A stretch of DNA of 64,000 bases, taken from Sporomusa ovata DSM 2662 (lineage in GTDB: Bacteria; Bacillota; Negativicutes; Sporomusales; Sporomusaceae). Shown here piece by piece: positions 52,169-61,394 of the stretch. Both the position numbers and the translations under genes were made by a program. The first letter of the stretch is position 1. Every line of letters starts with the position of its first letter. Below the pieces are notes generated by a model. It did no database searches and was not told where the DNA came from. It saw nothing but the letters and a program-made list of their open reading frames with translations. Location: contig NZ_ASXP01000002.1 of the NCBI RefSeq assembly GCF_000445445.1, positions 945,001 through 1,009,000 of the forward strand. The letters run 5' to 3'.

Positions 52169-52501
52169 ATGGAAGCTAAAGCAATTGCCAGACACATTCG
52201 TATTGCTCCCCGCAAAATCCGCATTGTTGTTGACTTAATTCGCGGCAAGAACGTGGGCGAAGCTTTTGCAATACTAAAATACACTCCGAAAGTTGGAGCT
52301 GAAGTTGTGGAAAAAGTGCTTAAATCAGCTGTCGCCAATGCTGAAAACAACTGTGATTTGAATACTGATGCTCTTTATGTATCGCAGGTGTTTGTGGATC
52401 AAGGTCCGACATTAAAGCGCATTCATCCGCGTTCACGTGGTCAAGCATTCAAAATTTTAAAACGTACCAGCCATGTAACATTGGTTGTTAAAGAGAGATA
52501 A
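52169..52501 (+). CDS. rplV: ribosomal protein L22
   Basis: Lines the exit tunnel beside L4. The 110 residues show HIRIAPRKIRIVVDLIRGK near 9-27 and the tunnel hairpin tip LKRIHPRSRGQAFKILKR near 84-101, without the deletions linked to macrolide resistance. GAAGGGGGTTAAATA precedes the ATG. Confidence 0.97.
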   Translation: MEAKAIARHIRIAPRKIRIVVDLIRGKNVGEAFAILKYTPKVGAEVVEKVLKSAVANAENNCDLNTDALYVSQVFVDQGPTLKRIHPRSRGQAFKILKRTSHVTLVVKER

Positions 52502-52526
52502 ACTAAGGACGAAGGAGGGAAAATTA

Positions 52527-53201
52527 GTGGGTCAAAAAGTTAATCCACATGGTCTTCGCCTTGGCATTATCAAGACTTGGGACGCAAGATGGTATGCCGA
52601 CAAAGACTATGCTAAAAACCTGCATGAAGATATTAAAATCCGTGCTTTGCTGAAAGAAAAACTCTACACTTCGAATGTGTCGCAAATCATTATTGAACGT
52701 GCGGCAAATAGGGTGAAAGTTACCATTCATACCTCTAAGCCTGGTATGGTTATTGGCCGCGGCGGCAGCGGAATTGAGAATATTAAAAGATGGTTAAAAG
52801 ATCTTACCAATAAAAGTGTTGATGTTAACATCGCTGAAATTAAACAGGCTGAGCTTGATGCCACATTGGTTGCTGAAAATATTGCCGCTCAGCTCGAGAA
52901 GCGTATTGCTTTCCGCCGGGCGATGAAACAGTCAGTAACCCGTACAATGCGTATGGGTGCCAAAGGAATCAAAGTAACGGCAGGTGGACGTCTGGGCGGC
53001 GCTGAAATTGCCCGTACCGAAAGCTATCGTGAAGGCAGCATTCCTCTTCATACACTGCGTGCCGACATTGATTATGGCACAGCCGAAGCTCATACCACCT
53101 ATGGTCGTATCGGCGTAAAAGTTTGGATCTATAAAGGTGAAGTTCTGCCTGAAGCCAAGAAAACTGTTGTTGCCGCTGCCGCCATTGAAGGGGGCGAATA
53201 A
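52527..53201 (+). CDS. rpsC: ribosomal protein S3
   Basis: mRNA-entry protein with helicase function. The GTG start (VGQKVNPHGLRLG) at 52527 follows CGAAGGAGGGAAAATTA; the upstream in-frame ATG inside rplV is not used. The 224 residues include the KH domain GRGGSGIENIKRWLKDL near 76-92 and GRLGGAEIARTE near 154. Confidence 0.96.
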   Translation: MGQKVNPHGLRLGIIKTWDARWYADKDYAKNLHEDIKIRALLKEKLYTSNVSQIIIERAANRVKVTIHTSKPGMVIGRGGSGIENIKRWLKDLTNKSVDVNIAEIKQAELDATLVAENIAAQLEKRIAFRRAMKQSVTRTMRMGAKGIKVTAGGRLGGAEIARTESYREGSIPLHTLRADIDYGTAEAHTTYGRIGVKVWIYKGEVLPEAKKTVVAAAAIEGGE

Positions 53202-53203
53202 TA

Positions 53204-53680
53204 ATGCTTATTCCAAAGAGAGTAAAACATCGCAAACAATTCCGTGGACGTATGACTGGTAAAGCCACTAAAGGCATTACTGTTTCCCATGGTGAATTCG
53301 GGCTTATCGCACTTGAACCGGCTTGGATTACCAACCGTCAAATTGAAGCAGCCCGTATTGCTATGACCCGTTACATCAAAAGGGGCGGTAAAGTCTGGAT
53401 AAAAATATTTCCGGATAAACCGATCACTGCCAAGCCTGCTGAGACTCGCATGGGTAGTGGTAAAGGTTCACCGGAATATTGGGTAGCTGTTGTTAAGCCT
53501 GGTCGTGTAATGTTTGAAATGGATGGCGTGCCGGAAGAAATAGCGCGTGAAGCTATGCGCCTTGCTGCGCATAAGCTGCCTATTAAATCCAAGTTCGTTA
53601 CGCGGGAGGATACCGCGAATTTGGATATGGATGCACCAGGTGCTAATGCTAAAGCGGGTGGTGAAGTAAATGAAGGCTAA
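53204..53680 (+). CDS. rplP: ribosomal protein L16
   Basis: 23S rRNA binder at the A-site. The 158 residues start at ATG two bases after rpsC and contain PKRVKHRKQFRGRMTGKATKG near the N-terminus and the GSGKGSPEYWVAVVKPGR loop near 84-101. A C-terminal extension of about 14 residues overlaps rpmC by 11 bases. Confidence 0.97.
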   Translation: MLIPKRVKHRKQFRGRMTGKATKGITVSHGEFGLIALEPAWITNRQIEAARIAMTRYIKRGGKVWIKIFPDKPITAKPAETRMGSGKGSPEYWVAVVKPGRVMFEMDGVPEEIAREAMRLAAHKLPIKSKFVTREDTANLDMDAPGANAKAGGEVNEG

Positions 53681-53867
53681 TGATATCCGCGAAATGAGTG
53701 CCGCCGAACTTGACCAAAACTTAAACAAACTGAAAGAAGAGCTGTTTAACTTACGGTTTCAACATGCAACCGGTCAACTGGATAACCCAATGCGGATTCC
53801 TGCCGTCAAGAAAACAATTGCCCGCATTAAAACCGTTCAGCGTCAACGTGAACTTAAGGCTCAATAG
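53670..53867 (+). CDS. rpmC: ribosomal protein L29
   Basis: Tunnel-exit protein. A 65-residue helical hairpin with ELDQNLNKLKEELFNLRFQ near 13-31 and NPMRIPAVKKTIARIKT near 39. GCGGGTGGTGAAGTAA in the end of rplP acts as ribosome site. Confidence 0.96.
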   Translation: MKANDIREMSAAELDQNLNKLKEELFNLRFQHATGQLDNPMRIPAVKKTIARIKTVQRQRELKAQ

Positions 53868-53908
53868 TAAGGGCATTATAGAAGTGAGGATGAAGGGAGG
53901 CAGCAAAA

Positions 53909-54169
53909 GTGACCGTTGAAAGAAACGACCGCAAGACCCGTATCGGTAAAGTAGTAAGTGATAAAATGGAAAAAACAGTAGTAGTCGCGGTTGAACGTTT
54001 AGTACGCCATCCGCTGTATCATAAATTGATTAAACAAACTGTTAAATTTAAAGCCCATGATGACAATAATGAAAGCCATGTTGGGGATACTGTCAAAATC
54101 ATGGAAACGCGTCCATTATCTAAAGAAAAACGGTGGCGTGTAGTAGAAGTTTTGGAAAAAGCAAAATAA
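53909..54169 (+). CDS. rpsQ: ribosomal protein S17
   Basis: Primary 16S rRNA binder. The 86 residues start at GTG behind GAAGGGAGGCAGCAAAA and contain GKVVSDKMEKTVVVAVER near 14-31 and the conserved DTVKIMETRPLSKEKRWR. Confidence 0.97.
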   Translation: MTVERNDRKTRIGKVVSDKMEKTVVVAVERLVRHPLYHKLIKQTVKFKAHDDNNESHVGDTVKIMETRPLSKEKRWRVVEVLEKAK

Positions 54170-54252
54170 TACGAGCATAGCACCAAGTATATGCTTCTAA
54201 CGCTCAAGAATGCCAAGTGCATCGAGCCGCATAAGGAAGGAGGATAAGCACT

Positions 54253-54621
54253 ATGATTCAACAACAGACTATCTTGAATGTTGCTGACAATACCGGCGCA
54301 AAGCAGATTATGTGCATCCGCGTAATGGGTGGCTCTTACCGCCGCTATGCCAACATTGGTGATATTATCGTAGCTGCTGTTAAAGACGCTACACCCGGTG
54401 GCGTTGTCAAGAAAGGCGATGTAGTTAAAGCCGTTGTTGTTCGTACCCGTAAAGGACTGCGTCGTCCGGATGGTTCCTATATCCGGTTTGACGAAAATGC
54501 AGCCGTTGTTATAAAAGATGATAAAAGCCCGAGAGGTACACGGATATTTGGACCTGTAGCACGCGAACTCAGGGACAAAGATTTCATGAAGATTATCTCA
54601 CTGGCGCCGGAAGTTATCTAG
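54253..54621 (+). CDS. rplN: ribosomal protein L14
   Basis: Interface protein forming an intersubunit bridge. The 122 residues include LNVADNTGAKQIMCIRVMGG near 8-27 and GTRIFGPVARELR near 97. GGAAGGAGGATAAGCACT precedes the ATG. Confidence 0.97.
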   Translation: MIQQQTILNVADNTGAKQIMCIRVMGGSYRRYANIGDIIVAAVKDATPGGVVKKGDVVKAVVVRTRKGLRRPDGSYIRFDENAAVVIKDDKSPRGTRIFGPVARELRDKDFMKIISLAPEVI

Positions 54622-54639
54622 ATTAAGGAGGTGTCCGGA

Positions 54640-54978
54640 GTGTCCGAAGCCCAAAAATTGCATGTTAAAAAAGGCGATAAAGTAGTTGTATTGTCAGGAA
54701 AAGATAAAGGCAAACAAGGCAAAATTGTGGAGGCTCAGCCTAAAAAAGGCAAAGTTGTGGTTGAAGGCGTAAACAAAGTAAAACGCCATACAAAACCCAG
54801 CCAGAAGGCGCCCCAAGGCGGTATTATGGTAAAAGAAGCTGCCCTTGCATCGTCCAAAGTTATGCTGGTATGTCCTGCTTGTGACAAACCTACACGCATC
54901 AAAAAAACGCAATTAAGCAGCGGCGCGTTTGCACGCACGTGCAAAAAATGCGGCGAAGTTATTGATAAAGATAAGTAA
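54640..54978 (+). CDS. rplX: ribosomal protein L24
   Basis: Assembly initiator with a KOW fold. I start it at GTG 54640 because AAGGAGGTGTCCGGA puts the site 9 bases away; 112 residues. The KOW core is VKKGDKVVVLSGKDKGKQGK near 9-28. Two Cys pairs (CPACDKPTR and CKKCGEV) near 83-108 may bind zinc. Confidence 0.95.
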   Translation: MSEAQKLHVKKGDKVVVLSGKDKGKQGKIVEAQPKKGKVVVEGVNKVKRHTKPSQKAPQGGIMVKEAALASSKVMLVCPACDKPTRIKKTQLSSGAFARTCKKCGEVIDKDK

Positions 54979-55008
54979 AACCATTCTTTCCGGAAAGGAG
55001 GTTAACTC

Positions 55009-55551
55009 ATGGCTACAAGACTGAAAGAAAAATATAAAAATGAAGTAGCACAAGCTATGATGCAGAAGTTTGGCTACAAAAATGTTATGGAAATCCCCAA
55101 AGTCGAGAAAGTAGTTATTAATATGGGTGTTGGTGAAGCTGTAGGCAACCCCAAAGTTCTCGACGCAGCGGTAAACGATATGACACTCATTGCCGGCCAA
55201 AAACCGGTCATAACCAGAGCAAAAAAATCAATTGCTGCGTTCAAAATTCGTGAAGGTATGCCAATTGGTGCCAAGGTGACTATGCGTGGCGAGCGGATGT
55301 ATCAATTTCTTGATAAACTAGTCAACATCTCATTACCCCGGGTTCGAGATTTTCGCGGTATAAGCCCCAAATCTTTTGATGGTCGCGGTAACTATACCTT
55401 GGGTATCAAAGAGCAACTGATTTTTCCTGAAATCGAGTATGATAAAGTAGATAAGATTCGCGGTATGGAAATCATCATCGTTACCACCGCCAAGACTGAC
55501 GAGGAAGCTAGAGAACTGTTACGATTGATGGGTATGCCATTCAGCGCATAA
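55009..55551 (+). CDS. rplE: ribosomal protein L5
   Basis: 5S rRNA-binding protein of the central protuberance. The 180 residues show VEKVVINMGVGEA near 32-44, KSIAAFKIREGMPIGAKVTM near 73-92 and PRVRDFRGISPKSFDGRGNY near 109-128. GAAAGGAGGTTAACTC precedes the ATG. Confidence 0.97.
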   Translation: MATRLKEKYKNEVAQAMMQKFGYKNVMEIPKVEKVVINMGVGEAVGNPKVLDAAVNDMTLIAGQKPVITRAKKSIAAFKIREGMPIGAKVTMRGERMYQFLDKLVNISLPRVRDFRGISPKSFDGRGNYTLGIKEQLIFPEIEYDKVDKIRGMEIIIVTTAKTDEEARELLRLMGMPFSA

Positions 55552-55593
55552 CTAAACTGTCCATTAACAGTTTTAAACAAAGGAGGGAAATCG

Positions 55594-55779
55594 GTGGCCA
55601 AAAAGTCTTTGATTGAAAAATGGAAGAATGAGCCGAAGTTTAAAGTCCGAAAATACAATCGCTGCAAAATTTGCGGTCGTCCGCACGGATATATGCGTAA
55701 ATTTGAAATGTGCCGGATTTGTTTCCGGGAACTGAGCTACAAAGGCGCCATTCCTGGAGTAACCAAGGCCAGCTGGTAG
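55594..55779 (+). CDS. rpsZ: ribosomal protein S14 type Z
   Basis: Zinc-binding short S14. The 61 residues carry C24, C27, C40 and C43 (CKICG and CRICF). GTG start behind AAAGGAGGGAAATCG. No C-minus paralogue is seen in the window. Confidence 0.97.
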   Translation: MAKKSLIEKWKNEPKFKVRKYNRCKICGRPHGYMRKFEMCRICFRELSYKGAIPGVTKASW

Positions 55780-55812
55780 TAGCAGCAACATATAGGAAGG
55801 GGGTTCTGAACC

Positions 55813-56211
55813 ATGGTAATGACCGATCCAATTGCCGATATGCTGACTCGCATTCGCAATGCCAACTCGGTTTATCACGATAAAGTCGAAATTCCGGCAT
55901 CCAAAATCAAGCAAGCTGTAGTACAAATCCTGAAAGACGAAGGTTTTGTTCGCGACTATGATATGATTGCCGATGGCAAGCAAGGTATGATTCGGGTAAG
56001 CTTAAAATACGGCCCAAATCGCGAAAAAGTAATTACGGGGATTAAGCGCATTTCTAAGCCTGGTCTTCGCGTATATGCAAAGAAAGAACAATTGCCGCGA
56101 GTACTCGGAGGTCTTGGAATTGCGATTATTTCGACATCTAAAGGCATCATGAGCGATAAACTCGCACGCAAAGAAGGTTTGGGCGGCGAAGTACTCGCAT
56201 ACGTCTGGTAG
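55813..56211 (+). CDS. rpsH: ribosomal protein S8
   Basis: 16S rRNA binder and, in E. coli, repressor of the spc operon. The 132 residues begin MVMTDPIADMLTRIRNAN and contain STSKGIMSDKLARKEGLGGE near 108-127. GAAGGGGGTTCTGAACC precedes the ATG; a second ATG two codons on is possible. Confidence 0.97.
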   Translation: MVMTDPIADMLTRIRNANSVYHDKVEIPASKIKQAVVQILKDEGFVRDYDMIADGKQGMIRVSLKYGPNREKVITGIKRISKPGLRVYAKKEQLPRVLGGLGIAIISTSKGIMSDKLARKEGLGGEVLAYVW

Positions 56212-56237
56212 TCTAGTAGTGATACAGGAGGTGCAAC

Positions 56238-56789
56238 ATGTCTAGAATTGGTAGGAGTCCCATCACTGTTGCTGCTGGCGTTACCGTAACTATCGGGGAT
56301 GACAATGTAGTAACAGTTAAAGGCCCTAAAGGCGAACTGACACGCCAGCTTCATAAAGATATGATTATCGAAATGGAAGGCAATGTTATTAACGTCAAAC
56401 GGCCTACAGATAACAAAGAACATCGTTCGCTGCACGGTTTGACCAGAACGTTGGTCAACAACATGGTAACAGGTGTAACGCAAGGTTTTTCGAAAACCCT
56501 GGAGATTGCCGGAGTTGGTTATCGTGCCGCTAAAGCCGGTCAAAAACTGGCGCTTACTTTAGGCTTCTCACATCCGCTGGAAGTTGAGCCGCCGAAGGGC
56601 ATCACCATTGATGTTCCTGCGCCTAATAAAATTGTGGTTTCAGGCATTGATAAAGAAGTTGTTGGTGAGCTTGCTGCTAAAATTCGTGGCTATCGCGAAC
56701 CAGAACCGTATAAAGGCAAAGGCATCAAATATGAAGGCGAAGTTATCCGCCGCAAAGTGGGTAAAGCTGGCGGTAAAGGCAAGAAATAA
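56238..56789 (+). CDS. rplF: ribosomal protein L6
   Basis: Protein beneath the GTPase centre. The 183 residues start SRIGRSPI and hold two related alpha/beta domains, with the C-terminal RGYREPEPYKGKGIKYEGE near 150-168. ACAGGAGGTGCAAC precedes the ATG. Confidence 0.97.
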   Translation: MSRIGRSPITVAAGVTVTIGDDNVVTVKGPKGELTRQLHKDMIIEMEGNVINVKRPTDNKEHRSLHGLTRTLVNNMVTGVTQGFSKTLEIAGVGYRAAKAGQKLALTLGFSHPLEVEPPKGITIDVPAPNKIVVSGIDKEVVGELAAKIRGYREPEPYKGKGIKYEGEVIRRKVGKAGGKGKK

Positions 56790-56827
56790 ACTTAAGGTAA
56801 GGAATTTAAGCGAAAGGAGTGAACACC

Positions 56828-57196
56828 TTGCTGCGTAAACCGAGCAAAAATATCGGGCGTCAAAAACGCCAATTAAGAGCCCGGAAAACCCTAATTGGCA
56901 GTGCTGAACGTCCGCGTCTTAACGTATTTCGTAGTTTGAAGCATATTTATGCTCAGATTATTAACGACAAAACTGGCGTGACCTTGGTATCAGCCAGTAC
57001 TGTAGATAAAGAAGTGCAGACTAAAGTTGAATATGGTGGCAATATCGAGGCAGCTAAAGTTGTAGGCGAGGCAATCGCTAAACGGGCCCTCGAAAAGGGT
57101 ATCACAAAAGTAGTATTTGATCGTGCCGGCAATATCTATCACGGTCGCGTTGCTGCCTTAGCGGCTGCTGCACGCGAAGCTGGACTTGAATTCTAA
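56828..57196 (+). CDS. rplR: ribosomal protein L18
   Basis: 5S rRNA-binding protein. I choose TTG 56828 (LLRKPSKNIGRQ) because AAAGGAG is 8 bases upstream; GTG 56819 would overlap the ribosome site. The 122 residues contain SAERPRLNVFRSLKHIYAQI near 29-48 and the C-terminal FDRAGNIYHGRVAALAAAAR. Confidence 0.95.
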   Translation: MLRKPSKNIGRQKRQLRARKTLIGSAERPRLNVFRSLKHIYAQIINDKTGVTLVSASTVDKEVQTKVEYGGNIEAAKVVGEAIAKRALEKGITKVVFDRAGNIYHGRVAALAAAAREAGLEF

Positions 57197-57213
57197 GAAA
57201 AGGAGGGAAATTA

Positions 57214-57714
57214 ATGGCCAGAATTGATTACACCGGTCTTGACCTTAAAGAAAAAGTAGTATTCATCAACCGGGTTGCCAAGGTAGTTAAAGGTGGCAGA
57301 CGCTTTTCCTTCAGCGCTCTGGTAGTTGTCGGCGATGGCAACGGCCATGTAGGTTTCGGCCTAGGCAAAGCTGGTGAAGTACCTGAAGCTATCCGTAAAG
57401 GTGTAGAAGATGCTAAGAAAAATCTAATAAAGGTTCCTATTGTCGGTACCACTATTCCTCATCAAATCATGGGTGTGTTCGGTGCCGGCAAAGTAATGTT
57501 AAAGCCTGCCTCAGAAGGTACAGGCGTAATTGCTGGCGGCCCAGTACGTGCTGTGCTTGAACTTGCCGGCATTCACGATATTTTGACGAAGTCGCTTGGT
57601 TCATCTAACGCCAACAACATGGTTCGGGCTACAATGACTGGTTTAAGTCAGCTTAAACGAGCTGAGGAAGTTGCCACTTTGCGCGGCAAAACCGTTCAGG
57701 AACTGTTGGGTTAA
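57214..57714 (+). CDS. rpsE: ribosomal protein S5
   Basis: Accuracy and mRNA-entry protein. The 166 residues contain EKVVFINRVAKVVKGGRRFS near 12-31 (including the spectinomycin-contact loop, wild-type) and GHVGFGLGKAGEVPEAIRKG near 44. AAAAGGAGGGAAATTA precedes the ATG. Confidence 0.97.
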   Translation: MARIDYTGLDLKEKVVFINRVAKVVKGGRRFSFSALVVVGDGNGHVGFGLGKAGEVPEAIRKGVEDAKKNLIKVPIVGTTIPHQIMGVFGAGKVMLKPASEGTGVIAGGPVRAVLELAGIHDILTKSLGSSNANNMVRATMTGLSQLKRAEEVATLRGKTVQELLG

Positions 57715-57726
57715 GGAGGTAACATT

Positions 57727-57912
57727 ATGGCGAAGATAAAAATTACTTTAACCCGTAGCGTGATTGGCCGGCCACAGGATCAGCGTGCAACTGTAAAAGC
57801 GCTGGGTCTCAAAAAAACCAACAGCTCGGTTATTCAAGAAGATAATGCGGTAATCAGAGGGATGGTTCACAAAGTAGAACACCTTGTTACCGTCCAAGAA
57901 GTTGCGGAATAA
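57727..57912 (+). CDS. rpmD: ribosomal protein L30
   Basis: A 61-residue L30 with ITLTRSVIGRPQDQRATVKA near 6-25 and LGLKKTNSSV. TTAAGGAGGTAACATT precedes the ATG. Confidence 0.96.
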   Translation: MAKIKITLTRSVIGRPQDQRATVKALGLKKTNSSVIQEDNAVIRGMVHKVEHLVTVQEVAE

Positions 57913-57960
57913 TTTCCAAGTGGCAATAGCCAAACATACTAGTTCAAGGAGGTGCTGTTA

Positions 57961-58401
57961 ATGAAATTACATGAATTAGCTCCAGCGCCTGGTTCAAAAA
58001 AAGTTCGCACTCGTGTAGGCCGCGGTTTAGGCTCCGGTCTTGGTAAAACCTCCGGTAAAGGTCATAAAGGCCAAAAATCCCGTGCCGGCGGTGGTGTGCG
58101 TCCTGGTTTTGAAGGCGGCCAAAAGCCCTTGTACTTAAGACTGCCTAAGCGCGGTTTCACCAATATTTTCTCCAAAGAATACAGCGAAATTAATGTAGCT
58201 GTACTTAATCGGTTTGACAACGGTTCAGTTGTTGATCTCGAAACTTTAGTAGAAGCTGGTGTAATAAAAAAAGTACTTGATGGTCTTAGAGTATTAGGTA
58301 ATGGCGAGCTCACCAAGGCTTTAACAGTTAAAGCCAATGGCTTTACTAAGTCGGCCGCTGAAAAAATTCAGGCAGCCGGCGGTACAGTTGAGGTGATTTA
58401 A
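57961..58401 (+). CDS. rplO: ribosomal protein L15
   Basis: Late-assembly 23S rRNA protein. I start it at ATG 57961 (MKLHELAPAPGSKK) with CAAGGAGGTG 8 bases upstream; 146 residues. The Gly/Lys-rich GRGLGSGLGKTSGKGHKGQ near 22-40 and GFEGGQKPLYLRLPKRGF are diagnostic. The secY TTG follows its stop directly. Confidence 0.96.
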   Translation: MKLHELAPAPGSKKVRTRVGRGLGSGLGKTSGKGHKGQKSRAGGGVRPGFEGGQKPLYLRLPKRGFTNIFSKEYSEINVAVLNRFDNGSVVDLETLVEAGVIKKVLDGLRVLGNGELTKALTVKANGFTKSAAEKIQAAGGTVEVI

Positions 58402-59658
58402 TTGCTGTCAGAGCTCTCCAATATTCTAAAGATTACTGAGCTAAGGCAGAAGATTATATTCACCTTGGTAATGTTCTTGGTATTCAGGCTTGGTACGCAT
58501 ATCCCGGTACCGGGAGTAAATGCCGCCGTTATTGAGCAACTATTTACCAGTGGTAATCTGTTTGGTCTGCTGGATATGTTTTCCGGTGGTGCTTTAAGCA
58601 AATTCTCGATATTTGCCATGAGCATAACGCCTTACATTAATGCCTCAATTATTATGCAGCTACTCACCGTAGTTGTACCGAAATTCGAACAGTGGGCTAA
58701 AGAAGGCGAAGAGGGTCGTAAAAAAATCACCCAAATCACCCGTTATGGTACTGTCGGACTTGGTTTTATTCAGGCAATTGGTATGGCATTTGGTCTTAAG
58801 GTAGCCATCATTAACCCTAATTTTGGTAATGTATTAATTATTGCGCTTACACTTACTGCGGGAACAACTTTTCTTATGTGGTTAGGTGAGCAAATTACCG
58901 AAAAAGGTATTGGTAACGGTATTTCACTGATCATCTTTGCCGGTATTGTGTCTAGATTGCCAGATGGCATCTTTACCATTTATGAGTATGTAAAAGCAGG
59001 AACCATTAATATTTTCAATGTTTTCTTGTTTCTCATCATTGCAGTGGCCATGATTGTGTTTGTTATTATGATACAGCAAGGCCAGCGCAGAATTCCTGTA
59101 CAGTACGCTAAACGAGTAGTTGGCCGAAAAATGTATGGCGGCAATTCTACTCACATTCCGCTTAAAGTTAACCAAGCGGGAGTTATTCCAATTATCTTTG
59201 CGTCATCTGTGCTGATGTTCCCGGTAACCATTGCCCAGTTTGTTGATATTGCCTGGGTAAAAACAGTGGCAGGGTGGTTTGCGTGGGGTACGCCGTTGCA
59301 GACAGCACTATATGCGCTGCTCATCATATTTTTCACGTATTTCTATACTGCGGTTACTATGAACATATCAGATATGGCAGATAATATGAAAAAACACGGC
59401 GGGTTTATTCCTGGTATCAGACCAGGTAAGCCTACCGCCGATTATTTAGACCGGGTTATGACCAGAATTACCCTGGCTGGATCAATCTTCCTGGCCATAA
59501 TTGCTATACTGCCGAATTTCGTTGGTGCAGTAACTAATCTCCAAGGAGTTTACTTTGGGGGTACTGCCCTGCTGATCGTAGTAGGCGTGGCTTTGGATAC
59601 CATGAAGCAAGTAGAGGCGCTGGTACTAATGCGTCATTACCAAGGCTTTATGAAGTAG
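58402..59658 (+). CDS. secY: preprotein translocase subunit SecY
   Basis: Channel of the Sec translocon. The 418 residues form ten membrane helices, with the plug-region motif FSGGALSKFSIFAMSITPYI near 58-77 and the cytosolic C5 loop with PGIRPGKPTADYLDRVMTRI near 337. TTG start immediately after the rplO stop, with GAGGTGATTTAA as ribosome site. Confidence 0.97.
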   Translation: MLSELSNILKITELRQKIIFTLVMFLVFRLGTHIPVPGVNAAVIEQLFTSGNLFGLLDMFSGGALSKFSIFAMSITPYINASIIMQLLTVVVPKFEQWAKEGEEGRKKITQITRYGTVGLGFIQAIGMAFGLKVAIINPNFGNVLIIALTLTAGTTFLMWLGEQITEKGIGNGISLIIFAGIVSRLPDGIFTIYEYVKAGTINIFNVFLFLIIAVAMIVFVIMIQQGQRRIPVQYAKRVVGRKMYGGNSTHIPLKVNQAGVIPIIFASSVLMFPVTIAQFVDIAWVKTVAGWFAWGTPLQTALYALLIIFFTYFYTAVTMNISDMADNMKKHGGFIPGIRPGKPTADYLDRVMTRITLAGSIFLAIIAILPNFVGAVTNLQGVYFGGTALLIVVGVALDTMKQVEALVLMRHYQGFMK

Positions 59659-59670
59659 GAGGTAGTGGTC

Positions 59671-60324
59671 ATGTTTATTCTTTTAATGGGACCTCCTGGT
59701 GCCGGTAAAGGCACACAGGCGGCACAGTTGGTAGAAAATTTCAAAATTCCGCATATCTCGACAGGTGATATGTTTCGGGCCGCTGTAAAAGAAGGCACTG
59801 AACTCGGCAAGCAGGCGAAAGCTTGTATGGATGCCGGGGGCTTGGTGCCTGACAGCGTAACCATCGGCATTGTCAAAGAGCGTTTAGCTAAAGACGATTG
59901 CCAAAAAGGGTTTATCCTTGATGGCTTTCCCCGTACTATTGCTCAGGCAGAAGCCTTGGATCGCACATTGGCTGAACTTACCATCAAACTTGACAGGGTC
60001 GTCAATATTACGGCACCAGGTTCTGAACTTGTTGGCCGTATGACTGGCCGCCGAATTTGTAAAGGATGTGGCGCTACCTATCATGTAGTGTTTAACGCTC
60101 CGAAACAAAATGGTATTTGTGATAAATGCAGTGGTGAGCTGTACCAGCGGGATGATGACCAGGAAAAAACAGTCATTAACCGTTTGTCGGTATATCAAGT
60201 CCAAACTCAGCCGCTAATCGAATACTATCAAGACAAAGGATTGTATACCGAAATTAATGGTTTGCAGCCCATCCAAACTGTTTTGAAAGATATAGTAGAT
60301 AGCCTGAGAGGCGGTCAAGTATGA
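59671..60324 (+). CDS. adk: adenylate kinase
   Basis: Interconverts ATP, AMP and ADP. ATG 59671 is chosen with AGGAGG 8 bases upstream; 217 residues. P-loop GPPGAGKGTQ near 7-16, AMP-binding STGDMFRAAV, and FPRTIAQA near 86. The LID carries two Cys pairs (CKGC near 130 and CDKC near 150), the zinc-binding Gram-positive form. It overlaps map by four bases. Confidence 0.97.
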   Translation: MFILLMGPPGAGKGTQAAQLVENFKIPHISTGDMFRAAVKEGTELGKQAKACMDAGGLVPDSVTIGIVKERLAKDDCQKGFILDGFPRTIAQAEALDRTLAELTIKLDRVVNITAPGSELVGRMTGRRICKGCGATYHVVFNAPKQNGICDKCSGELYQRDDDQEKTVINRLSVYQVQTQPLIEYYQDKGLYTEINGLQPIQTVLKDIVDSLRGGQV

Positions 60325-61067
60325 TAATCTTAAAGTCACAAAGGGAACTAAATTACCTGCGTGATGCCGGGCGAATCGTGGCTGAAGCGCTTAACGAAGT
60401 TAAAAAAGCGGTTAAACCTGACGTCACAACCCTGGAAATTGATAGGATTGCCGAACAGTATATCAAAAGCAAAGGTGCAGTACCGACCTTTAAGGGTTAT
60501 AATGGCTTTCCGGGTAATATCTGTGCATCGGTCAATGAAGAGGTAGTACATGGCATTCCTGGATTAAAAAGGTTAAAAAATGGGGATAATATAAGTATTG
60601 ATCTTGGTGCCACAATAAATGGTTATGTCGGCGATGCCGCCATTACTGTGCCTGTTGGCCAAGTAGATGCTGAAATGAAAAAGCTTATTGAAGTTACCGA
60701 ACAGTCGCTCTATAAAGGAATCGAAAAAGCCTTAGTAGGGAATCGGTTAAGTGATATCTCCCATGAAATTCAAACCTATGCCGAAGGATATGGTTATGGT
60801 GTGGTGCGCGATTATGTTGGGCACGGCATTGGCAGGAATATGCACGAAGATCCGCAAATACCTAACTATGGGCTTCCTGGACGCGGGCCGCGATTAAAAT
60901 CTGGTATGACATTAGCAATAGAGCCTATGATTAATGCCGGGACGCATGAGGTTAAGACTCTGGGCAATAACTGGACAGTAGTGACTGTTGACGGCAAGTC
61001 GTCAGCCCATTTTGAACACACCATTGCGATTACGCCTGATGGTCCGGAAATATTAACAAAACTATAG
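60321..61067 (+). CDS. map: methionine aminopeptidase
   Basis: Removes the initiator Met. The 248 residues have the pita-bread fold with metal ligands in SIDLGATINGYVGDAA (two Asp near 93 and 104), GHGIGRNMHEDP (His near 168), EPMIN and the final Glu near 233. Type Ia, no N-terminal zinc finger. Confidence 0.96.
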   Translation: MIILKSQRELNYLRDAGRIVAEALNEVKKAVKPDVTTLEIDRIAEQYIKSKGAVPTFKGYNGFPGNICASVNEEVVHGIPGLKRLKNGDNISIDLGATINGYVGDAAITVPVGQVDAEMKKLIEVTEQSLYKGIEKALVGNRLSDISHEIQTYAEGYGYGVVRDYVGHGIGRNMHEDPQIPNYGLPGRGPRLKSGMTLAIEPMINAGTHEVKTLGNNWTVVTVDGKSSAHFEHTIAITPDGPEILTKL

Positions 61068-61080
61068 GAGGAGACGGCTT

Positions 61081-61359
61081 GTGCCAGAGGGAAATTATAA
61101 TCCAGGTACTATTGTGATTGCAGCAACCGGACGGGATACTGGTCACGCGTATGTAGTACTTGGGTGGTATAAGCCGCAAACTCTTTTGGTAGCTGACGGA
61201 CGCAGACGTAGAGTCAGCAATCCTAAAAAAAAGAATGTTAAGCATGTTAAAAAGCTTAACTCTATTGCTAACAAGGTGACGGATGCTTTAGCGGGGGGGT
61301 TACCAATTACCGATGAAGTTATTCGTCAGGACCTCGCCCACATCGAGGCGACCAGATAA
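61081..61359 (+). CDS. KOW-domain RNA-binding protein (L14e-like)
   Basis: A 92-residue protein found between map and infA in many Firmicutes. The first 45 residues form a KOW-type beta domain (GTIVIAATGRDTGHAYVVLG near 9-28) similar to eukaryotic L14e/L27e. A basic patch NPKKKNVKHVKKLN follows near 47-60. GTG start with AGGAGGAGACGGCTT upstream. Ribosome-related role is inferred from domain and position only. Confidence 0.85.
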   Translation: MPEGNYNPGTIVIAATGRDTGHAYVVLGWYKPQTLLVADGRRRRVSNPKKKNVKHVKKLNSIANKVTDALAGGLPITDEVIRQDLAHIEATR

Positions 61360-61394
61360 GCTGTTAAAAGCGGACGAGGAGGGGATAAGCTCAT